From Gracilimonas amylolytica (lineage in GTDB: Bacteria; Bacteroidota; Rhodothermia; Balneolales; Balneolaceae), in contig NZ_PQBS01000005.1 in assembly GCF_002911695.1 (NCBI RefSeq), positions 42,485-106,484 on the forward strand: 64,000 nt of DNA, in the 5' to 3' direction. Both the position numbers and the translations under genes were made by a program. This document shows positions 25,633 through 32,955 of the stretch, in pieces. Below the pieces are notes generated by a model. The model did not search any database and was not told the DNA's origin. It worked only from the letters and a program-made list of their open reading frames with translations. How positions within the stretch are numbered: position 1 is the stretch's first letter; each line of letters starts with the position of its first letter.

Positions 25633-28386
25633 TTAATGCGCTTCCAGCCAGTTATCAGCAATACCTGCTTCCACTTTAAGGGGAACATCCAACTCCACAG
25701 CATGTTCCATAATCTCTGTGATCTTATCCGGTACTTCATCCATCTCACTTTCGTGGATCTCGAAAATGAGTTCATCATGCACCTGTAGCAGCATGCGGCT
25801 TTTTTTATCGTTTTCGATCAGCCAGTGATGGATCTCGATCATAGCCAGTTTGATGATATCAGCAGCCGTTCCCTGAATGGGCATGTTAATGGCCGTACGC
25901 TCCGCAAACCCGCGCACATTCCAGTTGCTCGCTTTTATGTCCGGGATGTACCTGCGGCGACCCAGCATTGTTTTAACGTAGCCACGCTCGCGTGCAAATT
26001 CTTTAGTGTCGTTGATGTACTTCAGGATATTTGGAAACCGCTCAAAATATTGATCGATCATCTGCTTCCCTTCATCGTTTTCAATGCCCAAACGTGATGC
26101 GAGTCCGTAAGCACTCACACCATAAGGAATGCCAAAATTCACTTCCTTAGCCTTTCTTCGCTGATCAGGGGTCACGTCATCCAGCGACTCCAGATCGAAA
26201 ACCTCTTTGGCTGTTCTGGCATGTATATCCTCATCATTTTTAAAGGCTTCGATCATGGCTTTATCTTCCGAGATATGAGCAATAACCCGTAATTCAACCT
26301 GTGAGTAGTCAGCTGACATTAGCCTAAAACCATCTTCAGCTACAAAGGCCTTCCTGATCTCGCGACCTCTTTTAGTTCTTATCGGGATATTCTGAAGGTT
26401 GGGATTCGAGGAACTGAGTCGCCCCGTAGCAGCCACACTTTGATTAAATTCAGTATGTACGCGTCCGGTTTCCTCAACCACCAGATCCGGAAGGGCATCC
26501 ACATAGGTGGATTTTAATTTAGTCAGCTGTCGGTAATCCAGAATCAGGCTCGGCATCTCATATTTTGGAGCGAGATTTGTAAGCACAGATTCCGCCGTAG
26601 AGTATTGTCCGGTTTTGGTCTTTTTGCCGGCAGGCAGGCCCATTTTATCGAACAAGATAGTGCCCAGTTGTTGAGGGGAATTAATATTGAACTCCTCTCC
26701 TGCCTTGTCATAGATCTGCTCTTCAAGCTCTTTCAGATCCTTCTCTAATTCATCAGAAAAAGTATTAAGCATCTCAGTATCCAGCCTGATGCCCTTCAAT
26801 TCCATATCAGCCAGGACTTCCATCAGCGGGAAATCAACTTTATAAGCGATCTCCAGCAGTTCATCATTTTTGAGTCGTTCATTCAGGATCTCATACAATC
26901 TTAGAGTGATATCGGCATCCTCGCAGGCATAGAGATAGACATCCTCAACCTTCAGATCTGCCATCGACTTCTGCTTCTTCCCTTTCCCGATCAGATCCTC
27001 GATGGGAACCGGCTTATAATTCAACAAGCTTTTCGATAACTCATCCATCTTGAGACGCTGATTCGCATCGATCAAATAAGCAGCTATCATGGTGTCAAAT
27101 GCATTGCCCTTCACCTCCAAACCGGCTCGTTTAAGGATCATGAAGTCAAATTTGTAATTATGGGCGATCTTCAGAATGTGATCATTTTCAAACAAAGGTC
27201 TCAGTGCCTCAGCAACCTCATTCTCATCTAAACCTCCCTCAACATTCACCGGAATGTAGTAAGCCGTACCCGGTGTCGCTGTCAGCGATATGCCAACCAT
27301 AGAAGCTGTTACCGGATCAGCACTGTCCGTCTCTGTATCAAAACAAAAGTGTTCCTCATCTTTATATTCATCCACTAATCCCTTCACCTTATCGATGGTG
27401 TCGAGCAAAACGTAATTCACCTTTTCCTCATCCAGTTCCTGCTTGGGGGCTTCTTCTTTAAAGGAACCGAACAGGTCTACCTGATCTCCTTCCTTGTTGG
27501 CAACCGGACCTTCTTCGCCCAGGTATTTTTTAGTCAGAGTCCGGAATTCCATGCGCTTGAAGAAAAGTCCCAATTGTTTCTTATCGGGGCCTGTCCATTC
27601 AAGCTCTTCCCATTCCACGGTATCCGGCACATCGGTCTTGATCGTGACCATTTCCTTAGCATGAAGTGCCTGATCTCCAAATTCAGTCAATCCCTCACGC
27701 GCACGTTTTCCTTTGATATTTGGGGCATCTTCAATGGCCGCCTCAAGCGAACCGTATTTTTTGATGAGTTTAGGAGCCCCCTTTTTTCCAATTCCGGGCA
27801 CCCCGGGAATATTATCGGCAGAGTCTCCGATCATTGCCAACACATCGATTACTTGCTCAGGATACACCCCAAAATAATCCTTCACCCCTTCCCGGTCGAT
27901 GATATCAAATCCACCGTTGTTGTTATCCGGCTTCATCATGTGGATGTGATCATGCACCAGCTGCATGAAATCCTTATCCGGTGTCACCATCATCACGTCT
28001 ACATCATCCGCATTGGCTCCGTTAGCTATGGTCCCAATGATATCATCGGCTTCATAACCGTCCTGTTCCAGATTTTGAATTCCCCAGGCTTCCACCATTT
28101 CCTTAATGAGTGGGATCCCGATCTTCAGTTCCTCCGGTTGTGGCGGACGGTGAGCTTTATATTCCTCATCTTTCTCATGGCGGAAGGTCGGCGCATGCGT
28201 ATCCCAGGCAACCGCAATATGGGTGGGTTCTTTCTCGTCCAGCATCTTTTGAAGCGTATTGGCAAACCCCAACACCGGTCCGGTTGGGATTCCCTCAGAA
28301 TTCTTTAGGCGGCTGTTGATAAATGCAAAGTGTGCCCGGTAGGCAAGCGCCATACCATCCAGTAAATAAAGCAGTTTTTTCGACAT
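25633..28386 (-). CDS. polA: DNA polymerase I
   Basis: A 917-residue polymerase with all three parts. Residues 1-290 are the 5'-3' exonuclease (LLYLLDGMALAYRAHFAF, EADDIIGT, VPGIGKKGAPKLIKKYGS). Residues about 330-520 are the 3'-5' exonuclease with its acid residues kept (FCFDTETDS, HNYKFDFMIL, YACEDADIT), so proofreading should be active. The polymerase part follows (SADYSQVELRVIAH, RRKAKEVNFGIPYG, LLQVHDELIFEI). The O-helix has Phe in the NFG position, as in E. coli. It fills repair gaps and removes RNA primers. A heptamer tandem repeat abuts its 3' end. It is monocistronic as far as seen. Confidence 0.98.
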   Translation of the reverse strand: MSKKLLYLLDGMALAYRAHFAFINSRLKNSEGIPTGPVLGFANTLQKMLDEKEPTHIAVAWDTHAPTFRHEKDEEYKAHRPPQPEELKIGIPLIKEMVEAWGIQNLEQDGYEADDIIGTIANGANADDVDVMMVTPDKDFMQLVHDHIHMMKPDNNNGGFDIIDREGVKDYFGVYPEQVIDVLAMIGDSADNIPGVPGIGKKGAPKLIKKYGSLEAAIEDAPNIKGKRAREGLTEFGDQALHAKEMVTIKTDVPDTVEWEELEWTGPDKKQLGLFFKRMEFRTLTKKYLGEEGPVANKEGDQVDLFGSFKEEAPKQELDEEKVNYVLLDTIDKVKGLVDEYKDEEHFCFDTETDSADPVTASMVGISLTATPGTAYYIPVNVEGGLDENEVAEALRPLFENDHILKIAHNYKFDFMILKRAGLEVKGNAFDTMIAAYLIDANQRLKMDELSKSLLNYKPVPIEDLIGKGKKQKSMADLKVEDVYLYACEDADITLRLYEILNERLKNDELLEIAYKVDFPLMEVLADMELKGIRLDTEMLNTFSDELEKDLKELEEQIYDKAGEEFNINSPQQLGTILFDKMGLPAGKKTKTGQYSTAESVLTNLAPKYEMPSLILDYRQLTKLKSTYVDALPDLVVEETGRVHTEFNQSVAATGRLSSSNPNLQNIPIRTKRGREIRKAFVAEDGFRLMSADYSQVELRVIAHISEDKAMIEAFKNDEDIHARTAKEVFDLESLDDVTPDQRRKAKEVNFGIPYGVSAYGLASRLGIENDEGKQMIDQYFERFPNILKYINDTKEFARERGYVKTMLGRRRYIPDIKASNWNVRGFAERTAINMPIQGTAADIIKLAMIEIHHWLIENDKKSRMLLQVHDELIFEIHESEMDEVPDKITEIMEHAVELDVPLKVEAGIADNWLEAH

Positions 28387-28472
28387 GAATTTGGTTAAGT
28401 TTAGAGCCTTAATTTTCTACAGGAAACTAATTTTTTTTGACCCGAATTACGAATGAAGATTCGAACTTGATC

Positions 28473-28514
28473 AAACTCCGCAGGGGTAATTCATGAAATA
28501 CCCCTACGGAGTTT
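28473..28514 (+). promoter_or_regulatory. Strong hairpin in the adenosine deaminase leader
   Basis: AAACTCCG-C-AGGGGTA (28473-28488) pairs with TACCCCT-A-CGGAGTTT (28499-28514): 15 pairs with one C-A mismatch and a ten-base loop. It ends 14 bases before the adenosine deaminase ATG, over the ribosome-binding zone. It could control translation or be a dispersed palindrome; no poly-U follows, so it is not a normal terminator. Confidence 0.55.
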
Positions 28515-28528
28515 CGAAATAAATTTAT

Positions 28529-29521
28529 ATGAACATCCAAGAACTCCCGAAAATTGAATTGCACCTCCATCTTGATTGCTCCTTGAGCTTTGAGGTTGTA
28601 AGAAAACTACGTCCTGAAACAACACAGGAAGATTATGAACGGGATTTCATCGCTCCTGAGAATTGTGCCAGCCTGGAAGAGTACCTTAAATGCGCGGCGG
28701 CTCCCATTGCCATTATGCAAACCGCAGAACAGCTCGAAGCCGTAACCCTTGATCTCTTTCAGCAACTAAAAGAGGATCATGTGATCTATGCTGAGATACG
28801 GTTTGCTCCTCTTCAGCATCTTGAACAAGGACTTTCACCTGAAGAGGTCGTAGATATTGTAGATCAGACTACGTCAAAAGGCATTAAAAAATCAGGGGTT
28901 GAAGCCCGTATAATCCTGTGCACCCTGCGACATTTTTCGGAAGAGCAAAGCCTTCAAACGGTTAAACTGGTTGAACAATTCAAGGGTACCAATGTGACCG
29001 GATTTGATATTGCTGCCGATGAAACCCTTCCCATCGATAACCACGTCAAAGCCTTTGAGTACGCCCGGAAGCACCATATACCATGTACAGCGCACGCCGG
29101 TGAGGCTCGTGGACCTGAAAGTGTCAAGGAAACAATGCAACATTTCCATCCTTCGCGCATTGGTCATGGGGTCAGAAGTATCGAGGATCGTGCTTTACTG
29201 AACGATCTGAAAGAAAAGAATATCCATCTTGAAGTATGCCCTACCAGTAATGTTCAAACCGGTATTTACGATGCAGTTGCTCACCACCGCATCAATGATA
29301 TTTACAATAATGGAAACTCATTGAGTGTGAATACAGACGGACGAGCCATCTCAAACGTGAACCTTACCGAGGAATACGAAAAGCTAAACAAACACTTTGA
29401 CTGGCAAAAGGAGCAGTTCCTGAAGGTCAACCATTACGCCATTGATGCAGCGTTTTGTGATGAAGACACAAAAGAAAAATTACGCGAGAAATTATCTAAT
29501 GGGTTTAAAATAAGTCAGTAA
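28529..29521 (+). CDS. Adenosine deaminase
   Basis: A 330-residue metal-dependent deaminase that converts adenosine (or deoxyadenosine) to inosine in purine salvage. The zinc ligands are in ELHLHLDCS (His12, His14), CTAHAGEARG and SVNTDGR; the catalytic Glu is in AHAGE, and RIGHGVRSI is conserved. After NTD this protein has G-R-A-I-S where animal enzymes have a second Asp, as in many bacterial members. LHLDC replaces the usual LHLDG. The length fits the family. A strong hairpin precedes the start and a short hairpin follows the stop. The adenine/aminofutalosine deaminase branch cannot be fully excluded. Confidence 0.9.
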   Translation: MNIQELPKIELHLHLDCSLSFEVVRKLRPETTQEDYERDFIAPENCASLEEYLKCAAAPIAIMQTAEQLEAVTLDLFQQLKEDHVIYAEIRFAPLQHLEQGLSPEEVVDIVDQTTSKGIKKSGVEARIILCTLRHFSEEQSLQTVKLVEQFKGTNVTGFDIAADETLPIDNHVKAFEYARKHHIPCTAHAGEARGPESVKETMQHFHPSRIGHGVRSIEDRALLNDLKEKNIHLEVCPTSNVQTGIYDAVAHHRINDIYNNGNSLSVNTDGRAISNVNLTEEYEKLNKHFDWQKEQFLKVNHYAIDAAFCDEDTKEKLREKLSNGFKISQ

Positions 29522-29522
29522 G

Positions 29523-29540
29523 GGCGTATTGTGATACGCC
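29523..29540. terminator. Short hairpin between convergent genes
   Basis: GGCGTAT (29523-29529) pairs with ATACGCC (29534-29540) around TGTG. It lies between the adenosine deaminase stop and the convergent ychF stop. The following bases are only moderately T-rich, so termination is possible but not certain. Confidence 0.45.
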
Positions 29541-29553
29541 TCTTCTGGTATAT

Positions 29554-30648
29554 TTAAACATTGAACCTGAACAGCAGCACATCCCCGTCTTTCACCACGT
29601 AATCCTTTCCTTCCTGACGCATTTTTCCGGCATCTCGGGCAGCTTTCTCTGACCCCAGTTCTTCATAATCTGAAAAGGCAATGGTCTCGGCCCGGATAAA
29701 TCCTTTCTCAAAATCAGTATGAATAACACCGGCTGCCTGCGGGGCTTTGGTACCTTCCTTAATGGTCCAGGCGCGAGCTTCTTTAGGTCCGGCCGTGAAA
29801 TAGGTGATCAATCCAAGTTCCCTGAAAGCGGCTTTTATAAGTCTGTCCAGACCGGCACTTTCAACCCCCAGTTCTTCCAGAAACATTTCTTTCTCGTCTT
29901 CATCCAGTTCTGCGATCTCAGCTTCTATCTTCGCACAGAACATCACAACTTCGTCATCGTGTTTAGAAGCGATCTTTTTGACGGTATTTACATACTCATT
30001 ACCTGATTCCAGATCAGATTCTCCCACATTACAGGCATATAGCACCTGCTTGGCAGAAAGCAAAAACAGATCTTTGTAAGCCTCTCTTTCTTCCTTAGAG
30101 ACTTCAAAAGTTCGAGCTGAATTTCCTTCTCCTAAATGATCCGCCAGTCGCTGAACCACTTCCAATTGTGCTACGATCTTTCTGTCGCCGCTTTTGGCTT
30201 CTTTCTTGAGTTTTTCCACTCTCTTTTCAACGCTATCAAGGTCTTTAAGGATCAGCTCTTCCTCAATGATGGCAATGTCCCTTTCCGGATCCACACTGCC
30301 CTCAACATGAATGATATCATCGTCATCAAAACAACGCACCACGTGCAGGATCAGATCCACTTCACGAATATGAGATAAGAACGCATTCCCCTTGCCTTTA
30401 CCTTCTGAGGCGCCTTTTACCAATCCGGCAATATCCACAAACTCAATGCTGGCCGGTAACACATTCTGGGATTCCGCCAGTTCTGCCAATTTATGAAGCC
30501 TTTCATCCGGCACCGGTACCATGCCCACATTGGGATCGATGGTGCAAAAAGGAAAGTTAGCAGATTCAGCGCCTGCATTACTCAGGGCATTAAATAGGGT
30601 TGATTTACCAACGTTGGGCAAGCCAACAATTCCACATCTTAAACTCAT
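29554..30648 (-). CDS. ychF: YchF/Ola1-type ribosome-associated P-loop NTPase
   Basis: A 364-residue TRAFAC NTPase. It has the P-loop GLPNVGKSTLFNALSN, the switch region and DIAGLVKGASEGKGKGNAF, a coiled-coil insert (about 130-215) and the C-terminal TGS-type domain (TAGPKEARAWTIKEGTKAPQ). YchF binds ATP in preference to GTP and associates with ribosomes, with a role in stress responses and start-site choice. Full length, no irregularities. It ends convergently with the adenosine deaminase gene and starts 14 bases past the phosphatase gene's stop. Confidence 0.97.
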   Translation of the reverse strand: MSLRCGIVGLPNVGKSTLFNALSNAGAESANFPFCTIDPNVGMVPVPDERLHKLAELAESQNVLPASIEFVDIAGLVKGASEGKGKGNAFLSHIREVDLILHVVRCFDDDDIIHVEGSVDPERDIAIIEEELILKDLDSVEKRVEKLKKEAKSGDRKIVAQLEVVQRLADHLGEGNSARTFEVSKEEREAYKDLFLLSAKQVLYACNVGESDLESGNEYVNTVKKIASKHDDEVVMFCAKIEAEIAELDEDEKEMFLEELGVESAGLDRLIKAAFRELGLITYFTAGPKEARAWTIKEGTKAPQAAGVIHTDFEKGFIRAETIAFSDYEELGSEKAARDAGKMRQEGKDYVVKDGDVLLFRFNV

Positions 30649-30662
30649 GAATTAACTCTGTT

Positions 30663-31340
30663 TTAAACGTCTAAACTATATTGTTGAAATATCTTTTGAT
30701 CTGGAAGTAAGATCGCGGTCAGCTTACCAAATCCGGGGCGATCGTACACACAACCGGTATCAATTCCGATCATATTATCTTTGATTATGGGTTCTTTGAC
30801 CGGTGTATGGCCAAACACCACCGTTTTCTCCCAAAGGTTTCTGGTCGAGTAGATATGATCTCTCTGCCACAAAAATTGTTCTCTTTCAAACTCACTATCC
30901 AGGTTTTCCTGAATGGTCATATCCGGTGAAATGCCTGCATGCACAAAGAAATAATCTTCTGTTTCCCAGTAGATCTGTGTGTCATTAAAGAAATCATAGT
31001 GGGCTTTAGGTAAATCAAATTGATCCGGAGTTGAATCGTAATCCTTCAGGGTCGTATCCCCTCCATTACTCAACCAAAGATCCCACTCGTTGTTTTCATA
31101 GGCATCCAGCAGCATTTGATCATGATTCCCTCTCAGAAATATACAATCGTGATACTGATCGAATTCCAGCAGCTGATCTACCACTTTTTTTGAATTGGAA
31201 CCACGATCGGTATAGTCTCCCAGAAACACATAGAACACATGGTTTCCGAACTCGGATTCGAGTTTTTCCAGAAGTGCTTCACTGGTTTTGGCACAACCGT
31301 GAATATCCCCGATCACAATTATCTTTTTGTCTTTTTGCAT
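30663..31340 (-). CDS. Calcineurin-like metallophosphatase (PPP-type)
   Basis: A 225-residue phosphatase with the ordered metal motifs of the PPP family: IGDIHGC, FLGDYTDRG, LRGNHDQM, and FVHAGI plus VFGHTPV further on. It resembles bacterial serine/threonine protein phosphatases and diadenosine tetraphosphatase relatives; the actual substrate cannot be read from sequence. Its ATG follows the nusB stop with no intervening base, so the two genes are coupled. The next gene is ychF, forming a nusB-phosphatase-ychF unit. Confidence 0.9.
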   Translation of the reverse strand: MQKDKKIIVIGDIHGCAKTSEALLEKLESEFGNHVFYVFLGDYTDRGSNSKKVVDQLLEFDQYHDCIFLRGNHDQMLLDAYENNEWDLWLSNGGDTTLKDYDSTPDQFDLPKAHYDFFNDTQIYWETEDYFFVHAGISPDMTIQENLDSEFEREQFLWQRDHIYSTRNLWEKTVVFGHTPVKEPIIKDNMIGIDTGCVYDRPGFGKLTAILLPDQKIFQQYSLDV

Positions 31341-31811
31341 TTACTGTGAACCCAACGTTTTTTGAATCAGTCCTCGTCCTTTTTTATTAATACGTCCTGA
31401 TTCATTAAGGTCGGTCAACGCTGCATCCAAAATTCCGTTAATAAAGCGACCCGATTTTGCCGTTGAGTATCGTTTGGAGATCTCAATGGCTTCGTTTATG
31501 CTAACTTTGGTTGGGATCTCCTCAAAATACAACAGCTCACAAATAGCCATTTTAAGTATTAGCCGGTCTATGAGAGCTAATCTTTGGATATCCCAGTTTT
31601 TAATATGTTCTACTATGACTTCGTCGAGCTCCTCTTCATGCTCCAGGGTTCTGAAAAAGAGTTTCTCGGCGAACCTACGCAGCTCCTTGTCTTTTGCAAA
31701 TTCTTCTTTTTTAATGAGCGTATCCACTATATGCTGAGTCGTATCTTTGCTCAGCTGGTAAGCGTAAATTGCTTTGAGAACAGTTTCTCTAACTTGTCTG
31801 CGTTTTATCAT
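31341..31811 (-). CDS. nusB: Transcription antitermination factor NusB
   Basis: A 156-residue, all-helical RNA-binding protein. The start MIKRRQVRETVLKAIYAYQL and the C-terminal block SINEAIEISKRYSTAKSGRF followed by INGILDAAL are the NusB signature. It works with NusE (S10) at boxA of rRNA leaders. It extends about ten residues past the usual end with a basic tail (KKGRGLIQKTLG). It leads the nusB-phosphatase-ychF unit; the 502 bases upstream are non-coding and repeat-rich. Confidence 0.95.
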   Translation of the reverse strand: MIKRRQVRETVLKAIYAYQLSKDTTQHIVDTLIKKEEFAKDKELRRFAEKLFFRTLEHEEELDEVIVEHIKNWDIQRLALIDRLILKMAICELLYFEEIPTKVSINEAIEISKRYSTAKSGRFINGILDAALTDLNESGRINKKGRGLIQKTLGSQ

Positions 31812-31911
31812 GCCAAATAACTAGTCTTAATGAGCGCCAAAGATACGGGTTTGTTTAAACAATTGTGTAGCCTGCCGTAAAATTTTAGCTCTCTCTAATA
31901 ATTACAGAGAT

Positions 31912-31978
31912 TCGATCCATCGATGATACGCAGTTCAGTTCTTTTTGATCAACGATTCACCGAACGACCGATTTTCGA
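31912..31978. repeat. Divergent copy of the four-helix-gene-flanking repeat
   Basis: TCGATCCATCGATGATACGC and on to ACCGAACGACCGATTTTCG follows the same order as the two better copies at 32158 and 32679 (TCGGTCCATCGTTGG, CGCAGTTCA, ACGATTAACCGATAGACCGA). It is in the same orientation but much changed. Confidence 0.5.
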
Positions 31979-32021
31979 CTATCCCTTATATCCGTGATGA
32001 ATTCATTATTTACCTAAGGAA

Positions 32022-32062
32022 TAGAACGCGAATAAAGCAGATCAGGCGGATGGTCGCAGAAA
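32022..32062. repeat. Dispersed repeat fragment (GCGGATGG type), second copy
   Basis: AGAACGCGAATAAAGCAGAT followed by CAGGCGGATGGTCGC corresponds to 24088-24124. It lies in the non-coding gap 31812-32313, which otherwise holds two copies of the flanking repeat and no gene. Confidence 0.45.
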
Positions 32063-32157
32063 GTAGTACAAAGAGACTTGGCGCTTACCCCCTTTTGCCC
32101 TCGCTCCATACGCTCTGCGTTGGAGCGGTAATTGCATTACAATCTATTCCAACCTCC

Positions 32158-32240
32158 AAATCGGTGATTCGGTCTTTCGGTCCATCGTTGGTTCGCAGTT
32201 CAATAACTGATTTACGATTAACCGATAGACCGAGCTGCAA
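32158..32240. repeat. Direct repeat, upstream copy (flanks four-helix-bundle gene)
   Basis: These 83 bases recur at 32679-32761 with only about two differences. Inside, TCGGTCTTTCGGT and ACCGATAGACCGA are inverse to each other with one mismatch, so the unit can fold into a hairpin with a long loop. It ends 73 bases before the ATG of the four-helix-bundle gene. Confidence 0.85.
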
Positions 32241-32313
32241 TGGACCGATTTTTCTTTGTAAGGAATGCTTTTGAAACTGCTCTAACATTTCAGATCATAA
32301 CTAACAAACGAGT

Positions 32314-32688
32314 ATGAATAAAGTAGACCTGGAAAACAGATTGATCAAATTTTCTGTTCTCATCATAAAAATTCTTGATGATATTCCTTCAACTAAGGCT
32401 GGCAATCATCTATCTGGACAACTAGTAAGAAGCGGAACATCACCTGCTTTAAATTATGGGGAAGCAAGAAGTGCTGAATCTCTAAAAGATTTTATACACA
32501 AGTTACAAGTCATCCTAAAAGAGCTAAGGGAATCTTTTGTATGTCTAAGAATTATTCACCACTCAAAGTTATACACAACTGATCAATACCTATTGGAAGG
32601 TTTAAAAGAAAGCAATGAACTGATCTCAATTTTTGTAAAAAGCGTTCAGACTTCCAGAAAAAAGCTACACCAGAATATAAATCGGTGA
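32314..32688 (+). CDS. Four-helix-bundle protein (23S rRNA intervening-sequence type)
   Basis: A 124-residue, all-helical protein with the family hallmarks: an early DLENRLIKFSV helix, GNHLSGQLVRSGTSPALNYG EARSA at the first turn, and FIHKLQVILKELRESFVCLR. Relatives are encoded in intervening sequences of 23S rRNA genes and at many scattered sites in Bacteroidota-type genomes, including near retroelements; the function is unknown. No rRNA is present here. The gene is bracketed by near-identical 83-base repeats, and the last three codons (ending AATCGGTGA) are supplied by the downstream copy. Its base composition is more A/T-rich than its neighbours, suggesting transfer. Confidence 0.88.
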   Translation: MNKVDLENRLIKFSVLIIKILDDIPSTKAGNHLSGQLVRSGTSPALNYGEARSAESLKDFIHKLQVILKELRESFVCLRIIHHSKLYTTDQYLLEGLKESNELISIFVKSVQTSRKKLHQNINR

Positions 32689-32761
32689 ATCGGTCTTTCG
32701 GTCCATCGTTGGTTCGCAGTTCAATAACTGATTTACGATTAACCGATAGACCGATCTGCGA
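32679..32761. repeat. Direct repeat, downstream copy (overlaps gene end)
   Basis: Matches 32158-32240 in the same orientation from AAATCGGTGA to CCGATAGACCGA and a few bases beyond. The stop codon of the four-helix-bundle gene (TGA, 32686-32688) lies inside it. The corresponding bases in the upstream copy read AATCGGTGAT. Confidence 0.85.
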
Positions 32762-32803
32762 TGAACCGAATCTGGCTCCACTATTAAAAACTCAAAAACT
32801 TTC

Positions 32804-32836
32804 GTTGTAATACTCCCGAAAAGGTGCCTATATTTG
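32804..32836 (+). promoter_or_regulatory. Promoter of tRNA-Val
   Basis: TATATTTG at 32829-32836 is an exact match to the -7 consensus TAnnTTTG of Bacteroidota-type promoters. A GTTG at 32804-32807 lies 21 bases upstream as a partial -33 box. The tRNA begins 21 bases after the -7 element. Confidence 0.6.
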
Positions 32837-32857
32837 AGGCTCTTTATTTTAAGAAAT

Positions 32858-32931
32858 GCGTCCTTAGCTCAGTTGGTTAGAGCGTTGCATTGACATTGCA
32901 GAGGTCACTGGTTCGAATCCAGTAGGACGCA
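32858..32931 (+). tRNA. tRNA-Val (anticodon GAC)
   Basis: 74 bases fold into a cloverleaf. The acceptor stem is GCGTCCT with AGGACGC, the D arm contains AGCTCAGTTGGTTAGAGC, the anticodon loop TTGACAT is closed by TTGCA/TGCAG, and the T arm is CTGGTTCGAATCCAG. The anticodon GAC reads GUC and GUU valine codons. The CCA end is not encoded. The discriminator base is A. Confidence 0.95.
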
Positions 32932-32955
32932 CATTTTTTAGCTCCCTATCTTTTC

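Noticed and set aside
27574..28308. Open frame of 244 codons opposite polA
   Set aside because: A shadow on the antisense strand of a conserved gene, with no family resemblance and low-complexity His/Ile content.
32314..32688. 23S rRNA intervening sequence
   Set aside because: No rRNA sequence flanks the four-helix-bundle gene here.
31912..32768. CRISPR array from the three 83-base repeats
   Set aside because: Only three unevenly spaced copies; one interval contains a protein gene.
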